The notes below the pieces were generated by a model. It ran no database searches. It was given only the letters and a program-made list of their open reading frames with translations, and had not been told where the DNA came from. A stretch of DNA of 32,569 nucleotides from Duncaniella sp. Its GTDB lineage: Bacteria; Bacteroidota; Bacteroidia; Bacteroidales; Muribaculaceae. Positions within the stretch are counted from its first letter, which is position 1, and each line of letters begins with the position of its first letter. The DNA lies in the NCBI GenBank assembly GCA_029052375.1, contig JAIDJD010000334.1:1-32569 (forward strand), in the 5' to 3' direction. Below, piece by piece: positions 7,193 to 15,370 of the stretch. A program made the translations under genes and the position numbers.

Positions 7193-9226
7193 ATGAACTT
7201 TACTACCGTCAACCGTGCCGCAGACAACATCCGAGCCCTCGCGGCAGCTATGGTTGAGAAAGCCAAATCCGGCCATCCCGGAGGCGCAATGGGCGGCGCC
7301 GACTTCGTCAACGTACTCTACTCCCGTTTTCTTGTCACCGACCCCGACGACGGCCGCTGGATAGCCCGAGACCGCTTCTTCCTCGACCCCGGCCATATGT
7401 CGCCCATGCTCTACAGCGTCCTCGCCCTCTTCGGCCACTACACCACCGACGAGCTCTCCCAGTTCCGCCAGTGGGGCTCTCCCACCCCCGGCCACCCCGA
7501 GCTCCATCCCGAGCGCGGCGTCGAGAACACCTCCGGCCCCCTGGGCCAGGGCCACACCATGGCCGTGGGCTGTGCCATCGCAGAGCGCTTCCTTGCCGCC
7601 CGCTTCGGCGAGTGGCTCTCCCACAAGACATACGCCTTCATCTCTGACGGCGGCATCCAGGAGGAAATCTCCCAGGGCGCAGGCCGTCTTGCCGGCCACC
7701 TCGGCCTGAGCAACCTGATAATGTTCTACGACTCCAACAAGGTGCAGCTCTCCACAATGGTAGAGGCTGTCGACGCCGAGGACGTAGCCGCCAAGTACCG
7801 CGCATGGCACTGGAATGTGCTCGAGTGCAACGGCAACGACCCCGCCGAGATAGCCGAGGCCATCGTCAAGGCCCAGGCCGAGACCGAGAAGCCCACCCTC
7901 ATCATCGGCCACACCGTCATGGGCAAGGGCTGTGTCAAGGCCGACGGCACCTGCTACGAGGGCCAGTGCTCGACCCACGGCCAGCCCCTCAGCGCCGCCG
8001 GAGCCGACTTTGCCGCCACCCTCCGCAACCTCGGAGCCGACCCCGAGAACCCCTTCGTCATCTTTGACGACGTCAAGGCTCTCTACGACGCCCGCCGCGC
8101 CGAGCTCCGCGAGATAGTCAAGGCCCGCCGCGCCGAGCAGGCCGCATGGGAAGCCGCCAACCCCGAGCTGGCCAAGGAGCTCAACAGCTACCTCGGCGAC
8201 AAGCTCCCCGCCATCGACTGGCGCGCCATCCCCCACAAGGCCAACATCGCCTCGCGCCAGGCCTCGGCCGACGTCCTCGGCGTGCTTGCCGAGAAGGTGG
8301 GCAACATGATTGTCTCCTCGGCCGACCTTGCCAATTCTGACAAGACCGACGCCTTCCTCAAGAAGACACACCCCTTCTGCAAGGGCGACTTCTCCGGCGC
8401 ATTCCTCCACGCCGGCGTCTCCGAGCTCACCATGGCCGCCGTCCTCAACGGCATCGCCCTCCACGGCGGCGTCATCTCGGCCTGCGGCACATTCTTCGTC
8501 TTCAGCGACTACATGAAGCCCGCCGTCCGCATGGCGGCCCTCATGGAGCTCCCCGTCAAGTATATCTGGACACACGACGCCTTCCGCGTAGGCGAGGACG
8601 GCCCCACCCACGAGCCCGTCGAGCAGGAGGCACAGCTCCGCCTCATGGAGGAGCTCCGCAACCTCTCGGGCAAGCCCTCGATGCTCGTGCTCCGTCCCGC
8701 CGACGCCGCCGAGACATCCGTGGCATGGGAGCTGGCCATGGAGAACTTCGAGACTCCCTCGGCCCTCGTGCTCTCGCGCCAGAACCTCCCCGACCTCCCC
8801 GCCGCCAGCGGCGACCGCTTCGGCGAGGCCGAGGCCGGCACACGCAAGGGCGGATACACCGTAGTCGAGGCCGAGAATCCCGACGTTATCCTCGTGGCCA
8901 ACGGCTCTGAGGTCTCGCTCCTCTGCGACGTCGCCGCCGAGCTCAAGGCCGAGGGCATCACATCCCGCGTGGTGTCTGTGCCCTCCATCGGCCTCTTCCT
9001 CAACCAGCCCGTCGAGTACCGCCGCGGCGTAGTGACCCCCGGCATCCCCGTCTTCGGCCTCACAGCCGGTCTCCCCTCCACCCTCCGCGGCGTGACAGGC
9101 GCAGACGGCGAGGTCTTCGGTCTCGACCACTTCGGCGCATCCGCACCCTACAAGGTGCTCGACGAGAAGTTCGGCTTCACAACTCCCGCCGTCAAGGCCC
9201 GCGTCCTCAGCTTCCTCAAGAAGTAA
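7193..9226 (+). CDS. tkt: Transketolase
   Basis: Transketolase moves two-carbon ketol units between sugar phosphates in the non-oxidative pentose phosphate pathway, using thiamine diphosphate. From the ATG at 7193 the protein is 677 aa, the usual length. It shows SGHPGGAMG at 26-34, GPLGQGHTMAVG near 115-126, the ThDP/metal motif SDGGIQEE at 151-158 ending in FYDSN, the catalytic glutamate E411 in HAGVSELTM, and GEDGPTHEPVEQ in the second half. The frame is open back to 7082, but those 37 residues overlap the promoter and look nothing like the family. Third positions are almost all C or G, stronger than in neighbouring genes, which fits high expression. No rpiB follows; a terminator ends the unit. 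Confidence 0.96.
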   Translation: MNFTTVNRAADNIRALAAAMVEKAKSGHPGGAMGGADFVNVLYSRFLVTDPDDGRWIARDRFFLDPGHMSPMLYSVLALFGHYTTDELSQFRQWGSPTPGHPELHPERGVENTSGPLGQGHTMAVGCAIAERFLAARFGEWLSHKTYAFISDGGIQEEISQGAGRLAGHLGLSNLIMFYDSNKVQLSTMVEAVDAEDVAAKYRAWHWNVLECNGNDPAEIAEAIVKAQAETEKPTLIIGHTVMGKGCVKADGTCYEGQCSTHGQPLSAAGADFAATLRNLGADPENPFVIFDDVKALYDARRAELREIVKARRAEQAAWEAANPELAKELNSYLGDKLPAIDWRAIPHKANIASRQASADVLGVLAEKVGNMIVSSADLANSDKTDAFLKKTHPFCKGDFSGAFLHAGVSELTMAAVLNGIALHGGVISACGTFFVFSDYMKPAVRMAALMELPVKYIWTHDAFRVGEDGPTHEPVEQEAQLRLMEELRNLSGKPSMLVLRPADAAETSVAWELAMENFETPSALVLSRQNLPDLPAASGDRFGEAEAGTRKGGYTVVEAENPDVILVANGSEVSLLCDVAAELKAEGITSRVVSVPSIGLFLNQPVEYRRGVVTPGIPVFGLTAGLPSTLRGVTGADGEVFGLDHFGASAPYKVLDEKFGFTTPAVKARVLSFLKK

Positions 9227-9250
9227 CATACCGGACTTGACCCCACAAAG

Positions 9251-9294
9251 ACCCCCTCGTGTGTCCGCGGCGCGGACGGCGAGGGGGTTCCTTT
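9251..9294 (+). terminator. Terminator of transketolase
   Basis: ACCCCCTCG (9251-9259) pairs with CGAGGGGGT (9280-9288). Inside is a second perfect stem, GTCCGC/GCGGAC (9263-9268 with 9272-9277), and a short T-rich tail follows. It lies 25 bp after the stop. Confidence 0.85.
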
Positions 9295-9574
9295 GAAATG
9301 ACCGTCAACATTTTTTGAAGTTTTTTGTGCTAAAATACACGCTATTCAAAAAAAATGTTATACCTTTGGAGAAAATTTCTTTTTCGGATTGTGTCCGAGG
9401 ACTGCACCTCGGCCCCATCCGTTCTTCTCAAGGCTCTATAGGACATTTAATTACCTCTTCTATCAGGTGCATATCCAGGTGTTCTCCTCATTCTTAGACT
9501 GACACTCCACACCCGACACTGCAACCGCAATTCAGAAGCAACAATTTCAACTATTTTCCAAAAATAATTATTTT
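9295..9574 (+). promoter_or_regulatory. Upstream region and long leader of the OmpA-family gene
   Basis: This gene-free stretch starts with an AT-rich segment (9310-9360) and a -7 box, TACCTTTG, at 9361-9368. No TTTG lies at the expected -33 position. Transcription from this box would give a leader of about 200 nt before the ATG at 9575. The leader has a 6-bp hairpin, CCGAGG/CCTCGG (9395-9400 with 9407-9412), then unstructured pyrimidine-rich sequence and an A/T-rich run before the start. I recognise no riboswitch and no convincing small gene. Long leaders are common for abundant porins and may serve mRNA stability or small-RNA control. Confidence 0.6.
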
Positions 9575-10774
9575 ATGAAGAAAAGTACTCTTCTTGGAAT
9601 GGTAGCTGCTCTCTTCATCGGCCAAAGCGCAATGGCCCAGAGCACTCCCGAGATCACCTACACCGAGGATCCCTCTCAGGGCTACCTCTTCAACCGCTTC
9701 AAGGACAACTGGTTCATCTCAGCTGAAGGCGGCATCAACTACTACTTTGACCGCAACAACACCGAGCGCGACTTCCAGGACCGCTTCTCTCCCAACGCCG
9801 GTCTCTGGGTCGGCAAGTGGTTCTCGCCCATCATCGGTGTCCGCGCCGGCGCCAACTTCACCCAGCTCAAGGGCCTCGGCAAGGACGGCGGATATGGCTA
9901 CTACGGCACATACAAAGAGTATGACAAGTTCAAGCGCAACGAGTTCGGCTTCTCCATCGACGGTCTCGTAAACCTGACCAACTGGTGGTGCGGCTACAAC
10001 CCCACCCGCGTCTACAACGCCATCGTTTACGGCGGTGCAGGCTACAACTGGGTATACGTGCCTGACTACAACAACAAGGGCGAGCGCGACGGCTGGGCCC
10101 GCGGCGGCGACGACAACCTCACCGCACACGCAGGTCTCATCAACAACTTCCGTCTCAACAAGCACCTCAACATCTACCTCGACCTCCGCGTCGTAGGCGT
10201 CACCGACGACACCAACTACAACGGCCTCCGCAAGAACCACATCGACGGCCAGGCCTACCTCGGTCTCACCTACAACTTCAACAAGACCACCTGGAACGCA
10301 CCCGTAGTTCCCGTCATTCCCCCCATGCCCACCTGCGACGAGGAGAAGGCTCGCCTCCAGGCTGCCGAGGGCCGCATCGCCGACCTCGAGCGTCAGCTCC
10401 GCGACTGCCTCAACCGCCCCGTGCAGACCATCGTCAAGGAGGCTGAGGGCCCCCTCTGCACCATCTACTACACCATCGGCAGCTCCCGCATCTCCCGCGT
10501 GGACAACAAGGTGCTCGGCGCCGTGGCTGAGGTCATGAAGGGCAACCCCGACACCAAGTACACCGTATGCGGCTGGGCCGACAACTACACCGGCTCTGAC
10601 GCTGTCAACGACCGTCTCCGCAAGGCCCGTGCCGCCGGCGTAGAGCGCGTGCTCCTCCGCAACGGCGTCCCCGCTTCTCAGCTTGACGTCACCACCAACA
10701 GCGCAAACCTCAACGAGATGGGCGAGAAGTTCGTATCTCTCGACCGCGCCGTTACCATCAAGGCCAACAAGTAA
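9575..10774 (+). CDS. OmpA-family outer-membrane protein
   Basis: The 399-aa protein has a signal peptide (1-21, ending AMAQ). An N-terminal region of amphipathic beta strands rich in Tyr/Trp/Asn (about 25-245) should form an outer-membrane barrel. A proline-rich linker (PVVPVIPPMP) and a short helical segment (EEKARLQAAEGRIADLERQL) follow, then a C-terminal OmpA-like peptidoglycan-binding domain (about 290-399). In that domain NDRLRKARAAGVERVLL matches the Asn/Asp-x-x-Leu-x-x-x-Arg-Ala helix of the family. It would tether the outer membrane to peptidoglycan. Codon use is extremely biased, as in abundant proteins. It is a single-gene unit with its own long leader and terminator. Confidence 0.92.
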   Translation: MKKSTLLGMVAALFIGQSAMAQSTPEITYTEDPSQGYLFNRFKDNWFISAEGGINYYFDRNNTERDFQDRFSPNAGLWVGKWFSPIIGVRAGANFTQLKGLGKDGGYGYYGTYKEYDKFKRNEFGFSIDGLVNLTNWWCGYNPTRVYNAIVYGGAGYNWVYVPDYNNKGERDGWARGGDDNLTAHAGLINNFRLNKHLNIYLDLRVVGVTDDTNYNGLRKNHIDGQAYLGLTYNFNKTTWNAPVVPVIPPMPTCDEEKARLQAAEGRIADLERQLRDCLNRPVQTIVKEAEGPLCTIYYTIGSSRISRVDNKVLGAVAEVMKGNPDTKYTVCGWADNYTGSDAVNDRLRKARAAGVERVLLRNGVPASQLDVTTNSANLNEMGEKFVSLDRAVTIKANK

Positions 10775-10799
10775 TTCTGACATTACATAGCCCCACAAG

Positions 10800-10840
10800 C
10801 CTCCCCGCCGTCTCCAATGACGGCGGGGAGGTATTTTTTA
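10800..10840 (+). terminator. Strong intrinsic terminator of the OmpA-family gene
   Basis: CTCCCCGCCGTC (10801-10812) pairs perfectly with GACGGCGGGGAG (10819-10830) around a 6-nt loop. C10800-G10831 adds a thirteenth pair, and the T-run at 10834-10839 follows. Confidence 0.93.
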
Positions 10841-10856
10841 TCCAAGGGAAAATGCT

Positions 10857-10864
10857 TACCTTTG
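10857..10864 (+). promoter_or_regulatory. -7 box of the biotin operon
   Basis: TACCTTTG (10857-10864) lies just after the OmpA terminator and 27 bp before the bioA ATG at 10892. The -33 position holds only a T-run (10834-10839), so the upstream half is weak. I see no clear repressor dyad here. Confidence 0.6.
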
Positions 10865-10891
10865 CACGTACCATCATCCAACATTCCTGAC

Positions 10892-12175
10892 ATGGAAAGC
10901 CTAATCCACGACCCCTTCGACAGGGAACACCTCTGGCACCCGTACACATCCACCATAAATCCCCTGCCCACCTACAAGGTGGTCTCGGCTGAGGGCGTGC
11001 GCATCAGGCTCGCCGACGGGCGAGAGCTGATAGACGGCATGGCCTCGTGGTGGTGCATGATACACGGATACAACCACCCGGCCATAAACAGCGCCGCCAT
11101 AAGCCAGCTCTCCAAGGTGAGCCACGTGATGTTCGGCGGCCTCACCCACGAGCCGGCCATAGAGCTCGGCAAGATGCTCCTCGAAGAGGCGCCCCCCTCC
11201 ATGCACAACATCTTCTATGCCGACTCGGGCTCTGTGGCCATCGAGGTGGCCATGAAGATGGCTGTCCAGGCCGCGGTCTCGCGCCACGGCTCGCACAAGC
11301 GCACAAACTTCATCACCATACGCAGCGGATATCACGGCGACACATGGAACGCCATGAGCGTCTGCGACCCCGTGACGGGGATGCACGGCGCCTTCGGCCC
11401 GGCCCTGCCCGTGCGCTTCTTTGCCCCCGCGCCGCAGACCAAGCCCTGGGAGCCGTGGGACGACGCCGACTTTGCCCCGCTCGAAGAGATGATGCGCGCC
11501 AACGCCTCAGAGCTCGCCGCCCTCATACTCGAGCCTATGGTCCAGGGAGCAGGAGGCATGAGGTTCTACCACCCCGAATACCTGCGCCGCGCCCGCGCCC
11601 TCTGTGACGAGCTCGGCATCTACCTGATATTCGACGAGATTGCCACCGGATTCTGGCGCACGGGCCGTATGTTTGCATGGGAACACGCCGGCGTCGAGCC
11701 GGACATCATGTGCATAGGCAAGGCGCTCACAGCCGGATACATGACCATGAGCGCCGTCCTCACCACCCGCGGCGTGGCCGACACCATATCGCGCGGCGAG
11801 GCCGGCGTGATGATGCACGGCCCCACATTCATGGCCAATCCCCTCGCCTGCGCCATAGCCGCAGCCTCGCTCAGACTCCTGCGCGAGAGCCGCCCGGCAG
11901 AGAACGTCGAGCGCATCGAGCGCATACTCCGCGAGGAATTCGCCCCCGCCGCCGCTCTCCCGGGCGTCAGGGAGGTGAGAGTCTTCGGAGCCATAGGCGT
12001 CATAGAGATGAAGGAGCCGGTCGACGTCGGCGAGTTCCAGAAAGAGTGTGTCAGCCGGGGCATATGGGTGCGCCCCTTCGGCCGCAACGTCTACGTGATG
12101 CCCCCCTACATAATCTCGGACGACGACCTCCGCACCCTCTCGCGGCGCACGATAGACTGCATCAGAGACCTATGA
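10892..12175 (+). CDS. bioA: Adenosylmethionine-8-amino-7-oxononanoate aminotransferase BioA
   Basis: BioA converts KAPA to DAPA, the third-last step of biotin synthesis, using S-adenosylmethionine as amino donor and PLP as cofactor. The ATG at 10892 gives 427 aa, the normal length. The open frame continues back to 10817, but that part lies in the OmpA terminator and promoter. Motifs are LWHPYTS at 14-20, MASWWCMIHGYNHP at 50-63, YADSGSVAIE at 109-118, DEIATGFWRTG at 248-258 and the PLP lysine K277 in CIGKALTAGY. The conserved Trp/Tyr residues of the substrate pocket are present. It is first in the operon and overlaps bioF by ATGA. Confidence 0.96.
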   Translation: MESLIHDPFDREHLWHPYTSTINPLPTYKVVSAEGVRIRLADGRELIDGMASWWCMIHGYNHPAINSAAISQLSKVSHVMFGGLTHEPAIELGKMLLEEAPPSMHNIFYADSGSVAIEVAMKMAVQAAVSRHGSHKRTNFITIRSGYHGDTWNAMSVCDPVTGMHGAFGPALPVRFFAPAPQTKPWEPWDDADFAPLEEMMRANASELAALILEPMVQGAGGMRFYHPEYLRRARALCDELGIYLIFDEIATGFWRTGRMFAWEHAGVEPDIMCIGKALTAGYMTMSAVLTTRGVADTISRGEAGVMMHGPTFMANPLACAIAAASLRLLRESRPAENVERIERILREEFAPAAALPGVREVRVFGAIGVIEMKEPVDVGEFQKECVSRGIWVRPFGRNVYVMPPYIISDDDLRTLSRRTIDCIRDL

Positions 12176-13293
12176 CATCGCCCTCGGAATACTATTCGGA
12201 GGCTCTGGCCGAGCTCGCCGCCCAGGGCAACCTGCGGGCCATACCCAGCGGAGACTCTCCCGCAGGGCTCACAGACCTCTCCTCCAACGACTATCTGGGG
12301 CTCTCGGCCCGCGCCGACCTCCAGGAGCGGTTCATGGCCGACGCCAGGAGGCGCACAATCCCCATGAGCGCCTCGGCCGCGCGCCTGCTGAGCGGCACCC
12401 AGCGCGAATTCGCCGCGCTCGAAGAGCTCCTCTCCGGGCTCTACGGGCGCCCCGCCCTGCTCTTCAACAGCGGATACCACGCCAACGCCGGGCTTGTCTC
12501 GGCCCTCGCCTCGGCCCCCGGGACCGTGGTGATGGCAGACCGCCTGGTCCACGCCAGCATCATAGACGGCATCACGCTGAGCCGCGCCCCGCTGCGGCGC
12601 TTCCGCCACAACGACACCGCCCACCTCGAGCGCCTCATAGAGAAGGAAGAGGCCGAGGGGCGGGCCAAGCGCTTCCTGGTCATAGCCGAGGGGGTCTACT
12701 CGATGGACGGCGACAGGGCTCCGCTGGAGGCACTCGCCGCCCTCAAGAGGCGCCACCCCGGCGTGATGCTCTACATAGACGAGGCCCACTCCTTCGGCGT
12801 CTGCGGCCCGAGGGGCCTCGGCCTCTCGATGGCCCTGCCCGACCCCTCCGAAGCAGACATCATCGTAGGCACGCTCGGCAAGGCCGCCTGCTCCTCGGGC
12901 GCATTCGCCATAATGCACCCCGACCTGCGCGACTGGGCCGTCAACCGCGCCCGCAGCTTCATATTCTCCACCGCCCTGCCCCCGATGCAGGCCGCGTGGA
13001 GCAGATTCGTGATAGAGCAGATGCTCGGCATGGACGCCGAGCGCGCCCGCCTCGACAGCCTCGCCCGCATCATAGCCCCCGCCATAGGCTCGGAGCCGAG
13101 CCATATCATGGCTCTGGTCACCGGAGACCCCGTCTCGGCTGTCTCGCGCTCGCGCGAGCTGCTGGCCGAGGGGTTCAAGGTGCTGCCCATACGTGTCCCC
13201 ACCGTCCCTCCAGGGACAGACCGCCTGCGCATAAGCCTCAGCGCGGCCCTGCCCGAAGAGGAAGCAATAAGATTCAAAAATCTACTGAGATGA
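12172..13293 (+). CDS. bioF: 8-amino-7-oxononanoate synthase BioF
   Basis: BioF condenses pimeloyl-ACP (or -CoA) with alanine to give KAPA. The 373-aa protein has LSSNDYLGLS at 36-45, SGYHAN near 100-105, DEAHSFGVCGPRG at 203-215 and the PLP lysine K237 in GTLGKAACSSGAF. The start codon overlaps the bioA stop (ATGA at 12172-12175), which indicates translational coupling. The frame is open for a further 165 codons upstream, but those lie within bioA. The stop TGA overlaps the next start at 13290. Confidence 0.96.
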   Translation: MTSPSEYYSEALAELAAQGNLRAIPSGDSPAGLTDLSSNDYLGLSARADLQERFMADARRRTIPMSASAARLLSGTQREFAALEELLSGLYGRPALLFNSGYHANAGLVSALASAPGTVVMADRLVHASIIDGITLSRAPLRRFRHNDTAHLERLIEKEEAEGRAKRFLVIAEGVYSMDGDRAPLEALAALKRRHPGVMLYIDEAHSFGVCGPRGLGLSMALPDPSEADIIVGTLGKAACSSGAFAIMHPDLRDWAVNRARSFIFSTALPPMQAAWSRFVIEQMLGMDAERARLDSLARIIAPAIGSEPSHIMALVTGDPVSAVSRSRELLAEGFKVLPIRVPTVPPGTDRLRISLSAALPEEEAIRFKNLLR

Positions 13294-14660
13294 TACTCTC
13301 GCCGCTACAGACCGTCCCGACATCCCCGCGCCTAATCCTCATCTTTGCCGGATGGGGACAGGACCAGACCCCGTTCGAGGGGCTTGCCGCAGACGGATAC
13401 GACATAGCCGTCGCCCACTCCTACGCCACGCCCGGCCAGCCCGACATACCGCAGGGCTACAAGGAGATAGCCGTGGTGGGATGGAGCTACGGGACGGGGC
13501 CTGCCGCCGAGTTCATACACTCGCACCCAGACCTGCCCGTCACAGCCCGCATAGCCGTCAACGGCACCCCCTGGCCCGTCCATCCCACCCTCGGGATACC
13601 GCCCGCGCTGTACGAGGCCACACTCGCCCGCCTCGACGACAAGGCCGTGCGCAAGTTCGAGATGCGTATGTGCGGAGGCGCCCGAGCCTATGCCTCATAC
13701 GAGCCGCGCAGGCCGAGGCGCGACACCGCCGACCTGCGCCGCGAGCTCGAGATACTCGGCACGGCCTCGTGGCCGCGGGTGACCTGGGACACAGCCGTCA
13801 TCCACACGGACGACGCCATAATCCCCCCCGCCAACCAGCGGAACGCATGGGAGACCGAGGCCGTGCGCATCATCTCGCTCCCCGGGCCGCACCTGCCAGA
13901 CTTCGGACAGATACTCCCCACGCTGCTCACCCACAAGGCTCTCGTAGCCGAGCGGTTTGCCGGAGCCGAGGAGACATACGACGGCGCCGCGCAGGTCCAG
14001 GCAGGCATAGCCGGGCGCCTGCTCTCGCTGATTCCGCCCGAGGCCTTCGGCGGCAGAGTCATAGAGATCGGCTCCGGCACCGGCCTGGCCACCGCAGGCC
14101 TCGCCTCCAGGCCGCACAGGAGCCTCGAGGCGTGGGACCTGCACGTCACACCCTCCGTGGCCGCCATACCGGGCGTCAAGACGCGACGCTGCGACGCCGA
14201 GACAGAAATCTTCACCCTCGCCGACGCCTCGGTAGACCTCCTCGTCAGCGCCTCGGCCGTCCAGTGGTTCAACTCGCTCCCCGCCTTCCTGCGCCAGACC
14301 CTCCGCGTCCTGACCCCCGGCGGCACCGCGGCCATCTCGACCTACGGGCCGGAGACCATGGCCGAACTCCATACAGCCCTCGGCACCCGCAGCCGGTTCC
14401 ACACCACGGAAGAGATAATGCGCATGATGCCCCCCGGGCTCGCCGTCAACGACCTGCGCGAGGAGCGCGTCACCCTTGGCTTTGCCACACCGCGCGACGT
14501 CATGCGCCATATGCGCCAGACCGGCGTCAACGCCATGGGCTCGGGCCCCTCGGCCGCGGCGGCCGCCCGCGCCCTGCTCGCCCGCTATCCCCTCGACGCC
14601 GACGGGCGCGCCCCCCTCACCTACCAGCCTATCCACATCCTGCTCCACAAACACTCATGA
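13290..14660 (+). CDS. BioG-BioC fusion: pimeloyl-ACP methyl ester esterase and malonyl-ACP O-methyltransferase
   Basis: This 456-aa protein joins two biotin enzymes. Residues 1 to about 220 are a BioG-type (DUF452) alpha/beta hydrolase: FAGWGQD near 19-25, the nucleophile elbow GWSYG with S66, an Asp in TDD near 174-175 and a His at 201 in PGPHLPDF. Residues from about 228 on are BioC: YDGAAQVQAGIAGRLL at the start, the SAM motif VIEIGSGTG at 257-265, and ASAVQWFNSLP followed by RVLTPGG and STYGPETMAEL. BioC methylates malonyl-ACP so it can be elongated by fatty-acid synthase; BioG removes the methyl ester afterwards. The first and last acts of pimelate synthesis are thus on one chain. Both junctions are ATGA overlaps. 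Confidence 0.93.
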   Translation: MILSPLQTVPTSPRLILIFAGWGQDQTPFEGLAADGYDIAVAHSYATPGQPDIPQGYKEIAVVGWSYGTGPAAEFIHSHPDLPVTARIAVNGTPWPVHPTLGIPPALYEATLARLDDKAVRKFEMRMCGGARAYASYEPRRPRRDTADLRRELEILGTASWPRVTWDTAVIHTDDAIIPPANQRNAWETEAVRIISLPGPHLPDFGQILPTLLTHKALVAERFAGAEETYDGAAQVQAGIAGRLLSLIPPEAFGGRVIEIGSGTGLATAGLASRPHRSLEAWDLHVTPSVAAIPGVKTRRCDAETEIFTLADASVDLLVSASAVQWFNSLPAFLRQTLRVLTPGGTAAISTYGPETMAELHTALGTRSRFHTTEEIMRMMPPGLAVNDLREERVTLGFATPRDVMRHMRQTGVNAMGSGPSAAAAARALLARYPLDADGRAPLTYQPIHILLHKHS

Positions 14661-15298
14661 GCCAGACCATATTCATCTCCGGCATCGACACCGACGCCGG
14701 CAAAAGCTATGCCACAGCCCTGCTCGCACTCCGCCTCATCCGCGAGGAGGGACACACGGTCATCACCCAGAAGTTCATACAGACAGGCAACACAGGCATC
14801 TCGGAAGACATCGAGCTCCACCGCCGCATCATGGGCACAGGCCTGCTGCCGCGCGACCTCGACGGCACCACGGCCCCCGTCATATTCTCCTACCCCTGCT
14901 CGGCCCAGCTGGCCGCGCGCCTCGACGGGCGCGAGATAGACCTCGGCGTCATAGACCGGGCCACGGCCACGCTCGCCGCCGAGTATGACACTGTCCTCGT
15001 CGAGGGCGCCGGAGGCCTCATGGTGCCCGTCACAGACACCTTCACCACCATAGACTACATCTCGTCGCGCCGCCTGCCCCTCGTGCTCGTCACCAACGGG
15101 CGCCTCGGCTCCATCAACCATACCATCCTCTCGCTCGAGGCCGTCAAGGCCCGAGGCATCAAGCTCATGGAGGTGATATACAACCGCCACTTCGACTACG
15201 ACCCCGTCATAGCCGAGGACACCCTCGGCTACATCACCCGCTATCTCGCCCGCGAGTTCCCCTCGGCGCGCCTCTCCACCATCCCCTCGGTAGGCTAA
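14657..15298 (+). CDS. bioD: Dethiobiotin synthetase BioD
   Basis: BioD carboxylates DAPA to dethiobiotin using ATP and CO2. The 213-aa protein has the P-loop GIDTDAGKS at 9-17 (Ser in place of the commoner Thr at the end), the substrate lysine in ITQKFIQTG, and the VEGAGGLMVPV motif. It starts by an ATGA overlap with the BioG-BioC gene and is the last gene of the operon. Biotin synthase bioB, which would take the next step, is not in this window. Confidence 0.95.
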   Translation: MSQTIFISGIDTDAGKSYATALLALRLIREEGHTVITQKFIQTGNTGISEDIELHRRIMGTGLLPRDLDGTTAPVIFSYPCSAQLAARLDGREIDLGVIDRATATLAAEYDTVLVEGAGGLMVPVTDTFTTIDYISSRRLPLVLVTNGRLGSINHTILSLEAVKARGIKLMEVIYNRHFDYDPVIAEDTLGYITRYLAREFPSARLSTIPSVG

Positions 15299-15318
15299 AC
15301 CCGCCCCCCGGGTGAGAT

Positions 15319-15350
15319 TTTGGCTGTTATGCGGATTTTTAGTAATTTTG
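15319..15350 (+). promoter_or_regulatory. Promoter of the exonuclease gene
   Basis: TTTG (15319-15322), exactly 20 bp, then TAATTTTG (15343-15350): a full match to the Bacteroidetes -33/-7 consensus, 20 bp before the ATG at 15371. The leader should be very short. Confidence 0.82.
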
Positions 15351-15370
15351 CAGCCTAATCCCACCCACAG

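Noticed and set aside
7034..9229. 731-aa minus-strand open frame across transketolase
   Set aside because: It is the antisense shadow of a GC-rich, strongly codon-biased gene. Its translation is a low-complexity Gly/Ala/Glu/Val sequence with no family features.
9395..9412. Riboswitch in the OmpA leader
   Set aside because: Only a 6-bp hairpin is visible; none of the conserved cores of known riboswitches is recognisable.
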